Positions 19,344 to 27,824 of a DNA stretch of 64,000 bases are shown here, one piece after another (the stretch's first letter is position 1; the number at the start of each line of letters is the position of its first letter). The stretch is from Halocynthiibacter sp049608145. GTDB lineage: Bacteria; Pseudomonadota; Alphaproteobacteria; Rhodobacterales; Rhodobacteraceae. The stretch covers positions 1 through 64,000 of the forward strand of contig NZ_JBMYXF010000010.1 in assembly GCF_049608145.1 (NCBI RefSeq), given 5' to 3'. Position numbers and translations under genes: made by a program. A model generated the notes under the pieces. That model made no database searches. It saw only the letters and a list, made by a program, of their open reading frames with translations, and was not told where the DNA came from.

Positions 19344-19432
19344 CTGTCGGCTCCTGTTATCCGGGCCAGACTGCCTTTGTTCGCATATGCAGGCAAGGGG
19401 GTGTCACGGGAAGGTGAGAGGCTGTGAAAACG

Positions 19433-19460
19433 AAAAAGCCCGGCGCGAAGGCCGGGCTTT
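19433..19460 (-). terminator. Rho-independent terminator of argG
   Basis: Read leftward, AAAGCCCGGC and GCCGGGCTTT (19435-19444 and 19451-19460 on the plus strand) form a 10-bp stem with a 6-nt loop followed by TTTTT, 18 bp past the argG stop. Confidence 0.85.
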
Positions 19461-19478
19461 GGATAGGTTTGTGATGGC

Positions 19479-20705
19479 TTAGCCTTTGTTGCGCTTGTCG
19501 CGGGCCGCCAGCAGTTTCAGGCGCAGGGCGTTCAGCTGAATGAAGCCAGCCGCATCGGTCTGATCATAAGCGCCTGCATCTTCTTCAAAAGTCACGTGGG
19601 CTTCGGAATAGAGACTGTTTTCGGACCAACGACCAACGGTTTGCGCCAGGCCTTTATACAGTTTCATGCGCACGGTGCCGGACACATGTTCCTGGCTTTT
19701 GTCGATCGCTGCCTGCAGCATCTCGCGTTCCGGGGAATACCAGAAACCGTTGTAGATGAGTTCTGCATATTTCGGCATCAGTTCATCTTTCAGGTGCATT
19801 GCGCCACGGTCCATGGTGATGGATTCGATGCCACGGTGCGCTTCCAGAAGCAGGGTGCCACCCGGGGTTTCATAGATACCGCGAGATTTCATACCAACGA
19901 AACGACCTTCGACCAGATCAAGACGGCCGATGCCGTGTTTCCCGCCCAGTTCGTTAAGCTTTGTCAGGATCTCAGCCGGGGACATGGCTTCACCGTTGAT
20001 GGCGATTGGATCACCTTTTTCGAATGTTACTTCGACAAATTCAGGCGTGTCAGGCGCATCTTCCGGGTGCACGGTGCGCTGATAGACGTAATCAGGCGCT
20101 TCAACGGCCGGATCTTCCAGAACCTTGCCTTCAGATGAGGTGTGCAGCAGGTTTGCGTCAACAGAGAAAGGGGCTTCGCCGCGTTTGTCTTTTGCCACTG
20201 GGATCTGGTTTTGCTCAGCAAATTCCAGCAGACGTGTCCGGGATGTCAGATCCCATTCGCGCCATGGTGCGATCACTTTGATGTCGGGGTTCAGGGCGTA
20301 AGCGGCAAGTTCAAAACGAACCTGATCGTTGCCTTTACCCGTCGCACCATGTGCAACCGCGTCAGCACCGGTTTCCGCAGCGATTTCAACAAGACGTTTG
20401 GAAATCAGCGGGCGGGCAATAGAAGTGCCCAGCAGGTAAAGACCTTCGTAAACCGCATTTGCGCGGAACATCGGGAAGACGAAGTCACGTACAAATTCTT
20501 CGCGCACATCCTCAATGTAGATGTTTTCTGGTTTGATGCCCAGCAGTTCGGCTTTTGCACGTGCCGGTTCTAATTCTTCGCCCTGACCCAGATCAGCGGT
20601 GAAAGTTACCACTTCGCAACCATATTCGGTTTGCAGCCATTTCAGAATGATAGAGGTATCAAGACCCCCGGAATAAGCGAGAACAACTTTCTTTGGCGCA
20701 GACAT
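19479..20705 (-). CDS. argG: Argininosuccinate synthase
   Basis: 408 residues, normal for the family. The ATP pyrophosphatase P-loop AYSGGLDTS is at residues about 10-18, with TADLGQGEE next, and TGKGNDQVRFEL and YETPGGTLL further on. It joins citrulline and aspartate to form argininosuccinate in arginine synthesis. A strong site (GAAGGAG) precedes the ATG. It is monocistronic by position: a terminator follows and a spacer of 130 bp separates it from the Hpt gene. Another arginine gene, argJ, is in this window at about 45 kb. Confidence 0.97.
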   Translation of the reverse strand: MSAPKKVVLAYSGGLDTSIILKWLQTEYGCEVVTFTADLGQGEELEPARAKAELLGIKPENIYIEDVREEFVRDFVFPMFRANAVYEGLYLLGTSIARPLISKRLVEIAAETGADAVAHGATGKGNDQVRFELAAYALNPDIKVIAPWREWDLTSRTRLLEFAEQNQIPVAKDKRGEAPFSVDANLLHTSSEGKVLEDPAVEAPDYVYQRTVHPEDAPDTPEFVEVTFEKGDPIAINGEAMSPAEILTKLNELGGKHGIGRLDLVEGRFVGMKSRGIYETPGGTLLLEAHRGIESITMDRGAMHLKDELMPKYAELIYNGFWYSPEREMLQAAIDKSQEHVSGTVRMKLYKGLAQTVGRWSENSLYSEAHVTFEEDAGAYDQTDAAGFIQLNALRLKLLAARDKRNKG

Positions 20706-20741
20706 GGCGGGCTCCTTCGTGACGTGATCGCCACGCGATTA

Positions 20742-20755
20742 CCTGTTTTTACAGG
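20742..20755. promoter_or_regulatory. Palindrome in the argG leader
   Basis: CCTGT-TTTT-ACAGG, a 5-bp inverted repeat, 37 bp upstream of argG. It could be an operator or a small RNA hairpin. No regulator is recognised. Confidence 0.25.
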
Positions 20756-20835
20756 CAGGGGCAAGCGTAGTGGGACATGTCGCAGGGTTGTTCATGGAAA
20801 GAGACCGTATTTCCGGTGGATTTAGCCAGTGCAGC

Positions 20836-21153
20836 TTACGCCTGCCGCGCCAGAAATTCTGATTTTGAATTGTCATAACTGGTAAAGACATCTGGCAGAG
20901 AAATCAGATCTGCCTGGCCATTTGCCGCGGCAGTTTCCCCAGCCTGGCAGATATCACTGAACTGCGCAAAACCAAGATTAAGAGCGCTGCCTTTCAGGAA
21001 ATGCATGTCATCTTCTAAATTGTTGGGATCAGGTTCGGTTTTCAGTCGGGTTATGGTTTCTTCAACTTCTTCCAGGAACAGTTCAACCACCTCGGCAAAG
21101 TCATCTTCGCCGACTTCCTGTTTCAGTTCTTCCACGCGCGCCCAGTCAATCAT
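20836..21153 (-). CDS. Hpt (histidine phosphotransfer) domain protein
   Basis: 105 residues from the ATG at 21153, which has AGG at the right distance; a longer in-frame reading lacks a site. The whole protein is one Hpt four-helix bundle. The phosphorylatable histidine is His51 in DDMHFLKGSALNLGF, matching the H-x-x-K-G-S/A consensus. Hpt proteins relay phosphoryl groups between receiver domains. It is divergent (150 bp) from a receiver-PP2C phosphatase, the likely partner. No hybrid kinase is encoded nearby. Confidence 0.85.
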   Translation of the reverse strand: MIDWARVEELKQEVGEDDFAEVVELFLEEVEETITRLKTEPDPNNLEDDMHFLKGSALNLGFAQFSDICQAGETAAANGQADLISLPDVFTSYDNSKSEFLARQA

Positions 21154-21303
21154 CAATGTACCTGCTTGTCCTATGTGCGCAATGTGGCACGACAAAGTTA
21201 CCAGGAATTTAATGGCGGAGCATCCGTGCGCTTGGATAAGGCGAACAGCATTCATTAAGTCTTAAAGCCCGTGAACTATACACAAACTGATGAAATGATG
21301 TGA

Positions 21304-22608
21304 ATGGTTCCCGGAATGAAAGAATCTGCACTCAGGCAGAACCAACCGGACTTTGTAGAAGTCGACTATACCCCAGATGCTGGGGAACGTCGGTTTGTGC
21401 TTGTGGTTGATGATAGCAAGGTTCAGCGTAAGATCCTGACAGCAATGCTGAAGCGTTGGGGCTTTGAAGTTGCGGAGGCAGCTTCGGGCCAGGATGCGAT
21501 GGATTTCTGTGAAAATCACCATGTGGATTTCGTGCTGAGCGACTGGATGATGCCAGGGATGAATGGGCTTGAGTTTTGCGAAGCCTTCCGGCGCCTTGAT
21601 CGCAAGGGATACGGTTATTTCATTCTGCTGACATCCAAAAGTGAGAAGGGCGAAGTTGCCCGCGGTTTAGAAGTGGGGGCTGATGATTTCCTGACAAAGC
21701 CGGTTAATGCGGATGAACTGAAAGCCCGAATTGCCGCTGGCGAACGCATCCTGAAAATGGAAAATGAGCTTCAGGAAAAAAACCGTTTGGTGTCTGCCAC
21801 ACTGAACGAATTGACCGAACTATATGATATGGTTGACCGAGATCTGCTAGAGGCAAAAAAGCTTCAGCAATCACTGATTCGCGAACGATTTAAAGATTTT
21901 GGCGCTGCGCAGGTTTCTCTGACATTGCGATCCAGCGGGCATGTTGGTGGCGATCTGGTGGGGTTTTTCCGCGTGAATGAACATCAGATTGGTATTTGGG
22001 GCATTGACGTGTCTGGCCATGGGATTACATCCGCGTTGATGACCGCGCGTTTGGCTGGAAACCTATCTGGACGTTCCCCTGAACAGAATGTTGCATTGGA
22101 ATCGGACGAAAATGGTGGATATCGCCTGCGAAGCCCGGCGGAAGCAGCGGATCTTTTGAACACCATTGTTATGAATGAAATGGACACGGAACATTATTTC
22201 ACACTGTTGATTGCGAATATCGATCTGCGTACCGGCGAAGCAGTGATGTGTCAGGCGGGGCATCCCCATCCGGTTATTCAAAGGGCGGATGGCAGTTGCG
22301 AATCTATTGGGACAGGCGGCATGCCCGTGGGCCTGATTGACGCTGCATATTATACAGATTTCACCGCGAAATTGTCATCTGGTGACCGGATTATCATCCC
22401 ATCAGACGGTGTGATGGAATGTCCAGATCCGGACGAAAACCTGTTGGATGACGAAGGCGTGCGCGCCTTCATGGAAGCCAATGCTGAACTAAAAGGCGAA
22501 AAACTTCTTGAGGCGATGATTTGGTATCTCACCGAATATTCTGGCGAAAAAGATTTTCCTGATGATGTGTCCGCTGTTTTGCTGGAGTTCAGCGGCAACG
22601 ATACCTAA
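21304..22608 (+). CDS. Response regulator fused to a PP2C-type (RsbU/SpoIIE-like) serine phosphatase
   Basis: 434 residues. A receiver domain (about 30-150) has the acidic pair VVDDSKVQRK, phospho-acceptor Asp80 in LSDWMMPGMNG, the LTS switch residue and TKP lysine. A coiled-coil linker (about 155-195) leads to a PP2C/SpoIIE phosphatase with all metal motifs: GGDLVG, DVSGHGITSALM, IPSDGVMEC and FPDDVSAVL. Such proteins dephosphorylate an anti-sigma antagonist in partner-switching pathways; RbaY of Rhodobacter capsulatus is a comparable architecture (from memory). No anti-sigma factor or antagonist is encoded in this window. The alternative start at 21316 cannot be excluded. Overlaps the next gene by 20 bp, tail to tail. 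Confidence 0.9.
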   Translation: MVPGMKESALRQNQPDFVEVDYTPDAGERRFVLVVDDSKVQRKILTAMLKRWGFEVAEAASGQDAMDFCENHHVDFVLSDWMMPGMNGLEFCEAFRRLDRKGYGYFILLTSKSEKGEVARGLEVGADDFLTKPVNADELKARIAAGERILKMENELQEKNRLVSATLNELTELYDMVDRDLLEAKKLQQSLIRERFKDFGAAQVSLTLRSSGHVGGDLVGFFRVNEHQIGIWGIDVSGHGITSALMTARLAGNLSGRSPEQNVALESDENGGYRLRSPAEAADLLNTIVMNEMDTEHYFTLLIANIDLRTGEAVMCQAGHPHPVIQRADGSCESIGTGGMPVGLIDAAYYTDFTAKLSSGDRIIIPSDGVMECPDPDENLLDDEGVRAFMEANAELKGEKLLEAMIWYLTEYSGEKDFPDDVSAVLLEFSGNDT

Positions 22609-23062
22609 TAAGGCTGCCATCCAAATACTTAGAAACCGCATAGGCATCGCCCTGATTTGTCAGAAGGTCTGGGGCGTCTGATGCGGGTGTCCATTGCGCA
22701 ACATGATTTTCTTCGGTCGGCGGGCCAAGGGCGCGCACGGGTCTTGCCACATAAATGTGACACAGTTTCTCTGCCCAGAATTTATAGTCTGGCAGCCAAG
22801 CAAAGCGTCGCCATGTCAGCAAAAAACGTGGATTTGCGATGCGCCAACCGGTTTCTTCCATAACTTCGCGATGCAAAGCCGCAAGGGGGCTTTCGCCCGG
22901 ATCAATGCCCCCGCCTGGCAGTTGAAGTTCACTGTCGACCCAGTCCTGTTGTGTCAAAAGCAATTGTCCGTCTAAGGGCAAAATTGCATATGCACCGGGC
23001 CGGTGTCGGTATTTCACATCAGGGCGGCGTGGTTCGCCAAAACGTCGGATCATATTGTGCAT
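22589..23062 (-). CDS. Nudix hydrolase
   Basis: 157 residues with a complete Nudix box, running from GGGIDPGESPLAALHREV to MEETGW (G-x5-E-x7-R-E-V-x-E-E-x-G-W). Nudix enzymes cleave nucleoside diphosphates linked to another group. The substrate cannot be read from sequence; the aromatic-rich C-terminal part (RRFAWLPDYKFWAEKLCHIYV) is not diagnostic to me. The start may be 23062 or the ATG three codons later (23053). The 3' end overlaps that of the receiver-phosphatase gene. Confidence 0.85.
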   Translation of the reverse strand: MHNMIRRFGEPRRPDVKYRHRPGAYAILPLDGQLLLTQQDWVDSELQLPGGGIDPGESPLAALHREVMEETGWRIANPRFLLTWRRFAWLPDYKFWAEKLCHIYVARPVRALGPPTEENHVAQWTPASDAPDLLTNQGDAYAVSKYLDGSLIRYRCR

Positions 23063-23073
23063 TTCTCAATTGG

Positions 23074-23102
23074 TTGCTGACCCAGGCCAGACAGGGTATT
23101 TC
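23074..23102 (+). promoter_or_regulatory. Candidate promoter of hslO
   Basis: TTGCTG (23074-23079) and TATTTC (23097-23102) are separated by 17 bp, 27 bp before the hslO ATG. A housekeeping-type match of moderate quality; no RpoH-type CTTG element is evident. Confidence 0.35.
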
Positions 23103-23128
23103 TGACACAAACGTGCAAGGATCTCCAC

Positions 23129-24124
23129 ATGTCTCTTACTTCACAAATCGCCTGGGACGACACCGTTCTGCCATTTCAGCTGGATCGTTGCGATATCCGT
23201 GGACGGATTTGTCGCCTGGACGGTCTGTTGAACCAAGTGCTGTCGCAGCATGATTATCCGGAAAAAATCGAAGCCTTGGTGGCTGAAATGACAATGCTGA
23301 CCGCCCTGATCGGTCAGACCATTGATTTGCGATGGAAGTTGTCTTTGCAGGTGCGTGGGGACGGCCCAGCCCGTATTCTGGCAACAGATTATTATGGTGC
23401 CAGCGAAGCAGGCGAACCTGCCCGTATTCGGGCATGGGCCAGCTTTGACAAAGACCGACTTGACGAAGGTGACACGCCTTTTGATCTGATCGGGAAAGGG
23501 TATTTTGCCATTCTGATCGACCAAGGCGACGGAATGAAACCGTATCAGGGGATTACCCCGATCGCGGGTGGATCTTTGACATCCTGCGCCGAAACCTATT
23601 TTGCCCAATCTGAACAGCTTCCGACACGATTTCAGCTGACGGCTGGTCGTTCCACTTTGCCTGGTGGGGCCGAAGGGTGGCGCGCGGGTGGTGTGATGTT
23701 GCAGCACATGCCAAAAGCATCGCCCTCTGTTGAGACCGGCGAAGGTGGCGGCGGGGATGATGGCGTATTGATCGCATCTGATTTGCTGGAAGATGATGCG
23801 GAGGAAAACTGGAACCGTGCCAATATCTTGTTGTCATCCGTTGAAGAAATCGAACTGATCGGCCCAACTGTACAGCCAACTGAACTGCTGTTGCGCCTGT
23901 TCCATGAAGAAGAGCCTCGGGTGTATGATGCGCAATCGGTTAAATTTGGGTGTTCCTGTTCGGAAGATAAGGTGCGCAACAGCCTGTCGATTTATTCCGC
24001 GAAAGAATTGACGCATATGACAACAGATAAAGGTGAAATTGTTGCGGATTGTCAGTTCTGCGGGGCGCATTACGTGATGGATCCGGCGACAGTGGGCAAA
24101 GATGCCGAGGCACCGGGTGAATGA
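23129..24124 (+). CDS. hslO: HslO (Hsp33), redox-regulated holdase chaperone
   Basis: 331 residues. The four zinc-binding cysteines that act as the redox switch are present: Cys275 and Cys277 in FGCSCSEDK and Cys308 and Cys311 in CQFCGAHY. The N-terminal chaperone domain carries FQLDRCDIRGR and the conserved QVRGDGPARILATDY region. Under oxidative stress the cysteines form disulfides, zinc leaves, and the chaperone dimerises to hold unfolding proteins. AAGGA lies 7 bases before the ATG. It overlaps the next gene, suggesting an operon with a Nudix enzyme and a tRNA nucleotidyltransferase. Confidence 0.95.
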   Translation: MSLTSQIAWDDTVLPFQLDRCDIRGRICRLDGLLNQVLSQHDYPEKIEALVAEMTMLTALIGQTIDLRWKLSLQVRGDGPARILATDYYGASEAGEPARIRAWASFDKDRLDEGDTPFDLIGKGYFAILIDQGDGMKPYQGITPIAGGSLTSCAETYFAQSEQLPTRFQLTAGRSTLPGGAEGWRAGGVMLQHMPKASPSVETGEGGGGDDGVLIASDLLEDDAEENWNRANILLSSVEEIELIGPTVQPTELLLRLFHEEEPRVYDAQSVKFGCSCSEDKVRNSLSIYSAKELTHMTTDKGEIVADCQFCGAHYVMDPATVGKDAEAPGE

Positions 24125-24719
24125 AGATCTGATCAAAAGGCAATTACTGTCTGCGCTGTCACAAGCGCGGGCGGGGTCATCTGATTTCGATCTGAACCCT
24201 GAAATCACCTTGCCTGAAGGACGAAAATTACGTGCAGCGGCGGTGCTTATTGCTGTCGTCTCTGGTGACGAGCCGCAGATTATTCTGACAAAGCGGGCGT
24301 CAGGCATGAAACACCACCCGGGTCAGATTGCTTTCCCGGGGGGGAAGGTCGATGCAACTGATATAGATGCCCGTGCCGCGGCCTTGCGAGAGGCCCATGA
24401 AGAAATTGGGCTGCCTTCTGAGCAGGTCGAAATTTTGGGGCAATTGCCGGATCATGAAACTGTAACCGGGTTTACAGTGACGCCGTTTGTGGGGTTGGTG
24501 CACGGTGATTTTGAACCTGTCTCAGAACCCGGTGAAGTGTCCGAAGTGTTTCAGGTGCCCTTATCCCATGTACTGAACATGGATTGCTATCGAATCGAAT
24601 ATCGGCGCTGGCAGGGACGCAGACGGTTCTATTTCACCGTACCTTGGGGGCCGTATTATGTCTGGGGGGCCACCGCACGGATGCTGCGCAACCTTGCCGG
24701 GGGTAAAGATGAAAACTGA
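24117..24719 (+). CDS. CoA pyrophosphatase-type Nudix hydrolase
   Basis: 200 residues from a GTG at 24117, chosen because GAGG lies 6 bases upstream and the GTGAATGA overlap with the hslO stop is typical of coupling; an ATG at 24102 is the alternative. The signature LTKRASGMKHHPGQIAFPGG followed by a Nudix helix (ALREAHEEIGL) is that of CoA pyrophosphatases (NudL/YeaB, UPF0035 motif LLTxRS...HxGQxxFPGG). They split CoA into phosphopantetheine and 3',5'-ADP. The 3' end overlaps the next gene by 11 bp. Confidence 0.9.
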   Translation: MNEDLIKRQLLSALSQARAGSSDFDLNPEITLPEGRKLRAAAVLIAVVSGDEPQIILTKRASGMKHHPGQIAFPGGKVDATDIDARAAALREAHEEIGLPSEQVEILGQLPDHETVTGFTVTPFVGLVHGDFEPVSEPGEVSEVFQVPLSHVLNMDCYRIEYRRWQGRRRFYFTVPWGPYYVWGATARMLRNLAGGKDEN

Positions 24720-25863
24720 TCTGAGGTGTGAACCCTGGCTGACATCCAGCGCCAGCAAACAGGTGATGTCTTTGCTGAATGATGCGGGGCACGGGGCTTG
24801 GTTCGTTGGTGGCTGTGTGCGAAATGCGCTGATCAATGAACCGGTTGCGGATCTGGATGTAACAACCACGGCACATCCCGAAATCGTCACTAGCCTTGCG
24901 AAAAATGCGGGTCTTAGGGTGGTGCCAACCGGAATTGAACATGGCACCGTGACTGTGGTTTGCGAAGGTGAGCCTTATGAAATCACCACCCTACGCCGGG
25001 ATGTGGCGACGGATGGGCGTCGGGCCACAGTGGCATTCGCCGAAACCATTGAAGAAGATGCCGCGCGGCGTGATTTCACTATGAATGCGCTTTATGCCGA
25101 TGCGCTGGGCAATATTTCTGATCCAACGGGTGGGATTGCAGACCTTGCGGTGCGGCGCATTCGTTTCATCGGCGACGCAAGTGAACGCATTCGCGAAGAT
25201 TATCTGCGCAGTTTACGGTTCTTTCGGTTTTACGCTTGGTATGGCGATGTGTCTGAAGGGCCAGATCCGGATGCATTGGCTGCGATTTCAATGAATTTGG
25301 AAGGTTTGGAAACCCTTTCAAAGGAACGTGTTGGTGCTGAGATCATCAAACTTATGTCCGCCCCGGATCCTGCGCCCGCGATGGCAACGATGCAACAGAC
25401 CGGTGTCTTGACCCATATCTTGCCCGGTGCTGAAACAGGGATGCTGGCGCAGCTGGTGCATATCGAAGAGAATATTGCGGCAGACCCTATCCGACGTCTT
25501 GCATGTGTTGGCGGTGAAGATGTGGCTGGGATGTTGCGCCTTTCAAAAGTGCAACACAAGGCGCTGGGGCATCTTAGAGATGAGATGGCATCTCTGACAT
25601 CTTTGGCAGAGATTTCTTATCGATATGATTTCACTATGGCGCAAAATGTGGGTCTATTGCGGGCAAATATGGCCGGTTCAGTTTTGCCAGAAACAGAATT
25701 ACGCGCGGCAAAACACACGTGCAACGCCCGTTTTCCGGTGTCAGCGCAGGATCTGATGCATGCATATTCCGGTAAGGCGCTGGGCGATCAGTTGAAAAAG
25801 CTGGAACAGGCCTGGATTGCGTCTGGATTTGCATTGACTAAGGATGATCTACTTTCGCAATAA
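24709..25863 (+). CDS. CCA tRNA nucleotidyltransferase / poly(A) polymerase family protein
   Basis: 384 residues from the ATG at 24709. The class II nucleotidyltransferase core is clear: AWFVGGCVRNAL, then the metal-binding VADLDVTTTAHP (D-x-D), GIEHGTVTV, ITTLRRD and the RRDFTMNALYAD and EDYLRSLRFFRF motifs. These occur both in CCA-adding enzymes and in bacterial poly(A) polymerases. Alphaproteobacteria generally carry a single enzyme of this kind that adds CCA to tRNAs, so CCA addition is the likelier role. The C-terminal third is helical and weakly conserved. Confidence 0.88.
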   Translation: MKTDLRCEPWLTSSASKQVMSLLNDAGHGAWFVGGCVRNALINEPVADLDVTTTAHPEIVTSLAKNAGLRVVPTGIEHGTVTVVCEGEPYEITTLRRDVATDGRRATVAFAETIEEDAARRDFTMNALYADALGNISDPTGGIADLAVRRIRFIGDASERIREDYLRSLRFFRFYAWYGDVSEGPDPDALAAISMNLEGLETLSKERVGAEIIKLMSAPDPAPAMATMQQTGVLTHILPGAETGMLAQLVHIEENIAADPIRRLACVGGEDVAGMLRLSKVQHKALGHLRDEMASLTSLAEISYRYDFTMAQNVGLLRANMAGSVLPETELRAAKHTCNARFPVSAQDLMHAYSGKALGDQLKKLEQAWIASGFALTKDDLLSQ

Positions 25864-25973
25864 CGCACAGGCCAGCTGTGGCACCCGGCACAGCATTCCT
25901 CTTGCGATCTGTCTGAACCTGGTGTTCTCTGCGAATATTCGCCTTATGTTCTTCTTTTTTGAAAGTCCGCATC

Positions 25974-27824
25974 ATGCTCGGGTTCTTTGAACGTCTGGTA
26001 AATCCCTATGTGGATTACCAGGAAACAGACACGCCGCCGACAAAGCTATGGCCGTTTATGCGGGAATATGCGCGCCCGTTTGTAAAGGTGTTCTGGGTGA
26101 CGGCCATTGTTTCCGTGATCGTGGCCGCTGTAGAGGTGGGCCTGATCTGGTATATGGGCCGTGTCGTGGATCTTTTAACTGGTCTTTCACCAGAAGAAAT
26201 TCGCGCGGATTATGTGACCGAATTTATTCTGGTTGCCCTGTTTGTGCTTTTCCTGCGTCCACTGATCCAGGTGGTTGATGTGGCCTTATTGAACCAGACG
26301 ATCTTGCCGAATTTCGGAACATTGATCCGTTGGCGGGCGCATAAACATGTGTTGCGACAATCCATTGGCTGGTTTGAAAATGATTTTGCGGGTCGCATAG
26401 CAAACCGTATCATGCAAACGCCCCCCGCAGCGGGCGAAGCAGCGTTTCAAGTGTTTGACGCCATGACATTTGCGGTTGCGTATCTTGTTGGTGCCGCGGT
26501 CCTTTTGATTGGATCCGATCCGCGCCTGGTTTTGCCCCTGATCGCTTGGTTTGGGCTGTATATCCTGCTTGTGCGCTGGACAATGAAACGCGTTGGGCCA
26601 GCGTCAAAGGCTGCTTCTGATGCGCGGTCTGCTGTAACCGGGCGTGTGGTGGACAGCTATACCAATATTCATTCCGTAAAATTGTTTGCCCATGATGACA
26701 CTGAAATCAAATGGGCAGGTGAAGCGATTGAAAAAACGCGTAAAACCTTTCAGGCGGAAATGCGTATTTTTACCAAAATGGATGTCATGCTGGTGACGCT
26801 GAACGGGTTTCTGATTGTTGGCGTTGTTGGTTGGGGTGTTTGGTTGTGGATGCTGGGCAGTGCAAGTGTTGGCGTCGTTGCTGCGGCATCTGCCTTATGT
26901 CTGCGTTTGAATGCGATGACCGGTTGGATCATGTGGGCGTTGTCCAGTTTTTTCCGCAATCTTGGTGTGATCGCAGAGGGAATGGAGACCATTGCCCAGC
27001 CCGTGACATTGGTGGATGCGCCTGACGCAAAGCCGCTTGATTTCTGTCAGGGTGCGATTGAAATGCAGGGTGTCATACATCGGTATGGGCGCGAAACCGG
27101 TGGGATTGATGGTGTCAACCTGCGTGTTGAACCCGGTCAGAAAATCGGCCTTGTCGGGCGGTCTGGTGCCGGGAAAACGACCCTCGTGAAACTGCTTTTG
27201 CGGTTCTATGACATCGAGGGTGGGACAATTCTGGTCGATGGTCAGGATGTTGCAAAGGTGACGCAGGACAGTCTGCGCCGTCAGATTGGCATGGTACAGC
27301 ATGACAGTTCGCTTTTGCATCGGTCCGTGCGGGAAAATCTATTGTATGGCCGCCCGGACGCAACAGAAGAAGAAATGATCGCTGCCGCGAAACAGGCCGA
27401 AGCGCATGAGTTTATCCTAGACCTTGAAGATCCCGAAGGACGGCGGGGATATGACGCCGAAGTGGGCGAGCGTGGTGTAAAACTGTCTGGCGGTCAACGA
27501 CAGCGGATTGCCCTTGCGCGGGTCATTCTGAAAGATGCGCCGATCTTGTTGCTGGATGAAGCAACCAGCGCGTTGGACAGCGAAGTAGAGGCCGCGATTC
27601 AGGACACGCTGTATGACATGATGGAAGGTAAAACCGTGCTGGCGATTGCCCACCGTCTGTCCACAATTGCAAAGATGGATCGCATTATTGTGCTGGATCA
27701 GGGTCTGATTGTTGAAGATGGCAGCCATACCGAACTGTTGGCAAAAGATGGAATTTACGCGGGCTTCTGGGCACGACAATCCGGGGGCTTTATTGGCGGG
27801 GATGAGACAGATGAACATGGATAG
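25974..27824 (+). CDS. ABC transporter half-exporter (TM + ATPase), first of a tandem pair
   Basis: 616 residues from the ATG at 25974. The N-terminal half has about six membrane segments (first at about 33-58). The C-terminal ATPase has Walker A GRSGAGKTTL, signature LSGGQRQRIALAR, Walker B ILLLDEATSALD with catalytic Glu, and the H-loop AIAHRLSTI. This is an MsbA/multidrug-type exporter. The second exporter gene overlaps by 14 bp, so a heterodimer is likely, although both ATP sites look complete. The substrate is unknown. Confidence 0.92.
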   Translation: MLGFFERLVNPYVDYQETDTPPTKLWPFMREYARPFVKVFWVTAIVSVIVAAVEVGLIWYMGRVVDLLTGLSPEEIRADYVTEFILVALFVLFLRPLIQVVDVALLNQTILPNFGTLIRWRAHKHVLRQSIGWFENDFAGRIANRIMQTPPAAGEAAFQVFDAMTFAVAYLVGAAVLLIGSDPRLVLPLIAWFGLYILLVRWTMKRVGPASKAASDARSAVTGRVVDSYTNIHSVKLFAHDDTEIKWAGEAIEKTRKTFQAEMRIFTKMDVMLVTLNGFLIVGVVGWGVWLWMLGSASVGVVAAASALCLRLNAMTGWIMWALSSFFRNLGVIAEGMETIAQPVTLVDAPDAKPLDFCQGAIEMQGVIHRYGRETGGIDGVNLRVEPGQKIGLVGRSGAGKTTLVKLLLRFYDIEGGTILVDGQDVAKVTQDSLRRQIGMVQHDSSLLHRSVRENLLYGRPDATEEEMIAAAKQAEAHEFILDLEDPEGRRGYDAEVGERGVKLSGGQRQRIALARVILKDAPILLLDEATSALDSEVEAAIQDTLYDMMEGKTVLAIAHRLSTIAKMDRIIVLDQGLIVEDGSHTELLAKDGIYAGFWARQSGGFIGGDETDEHG

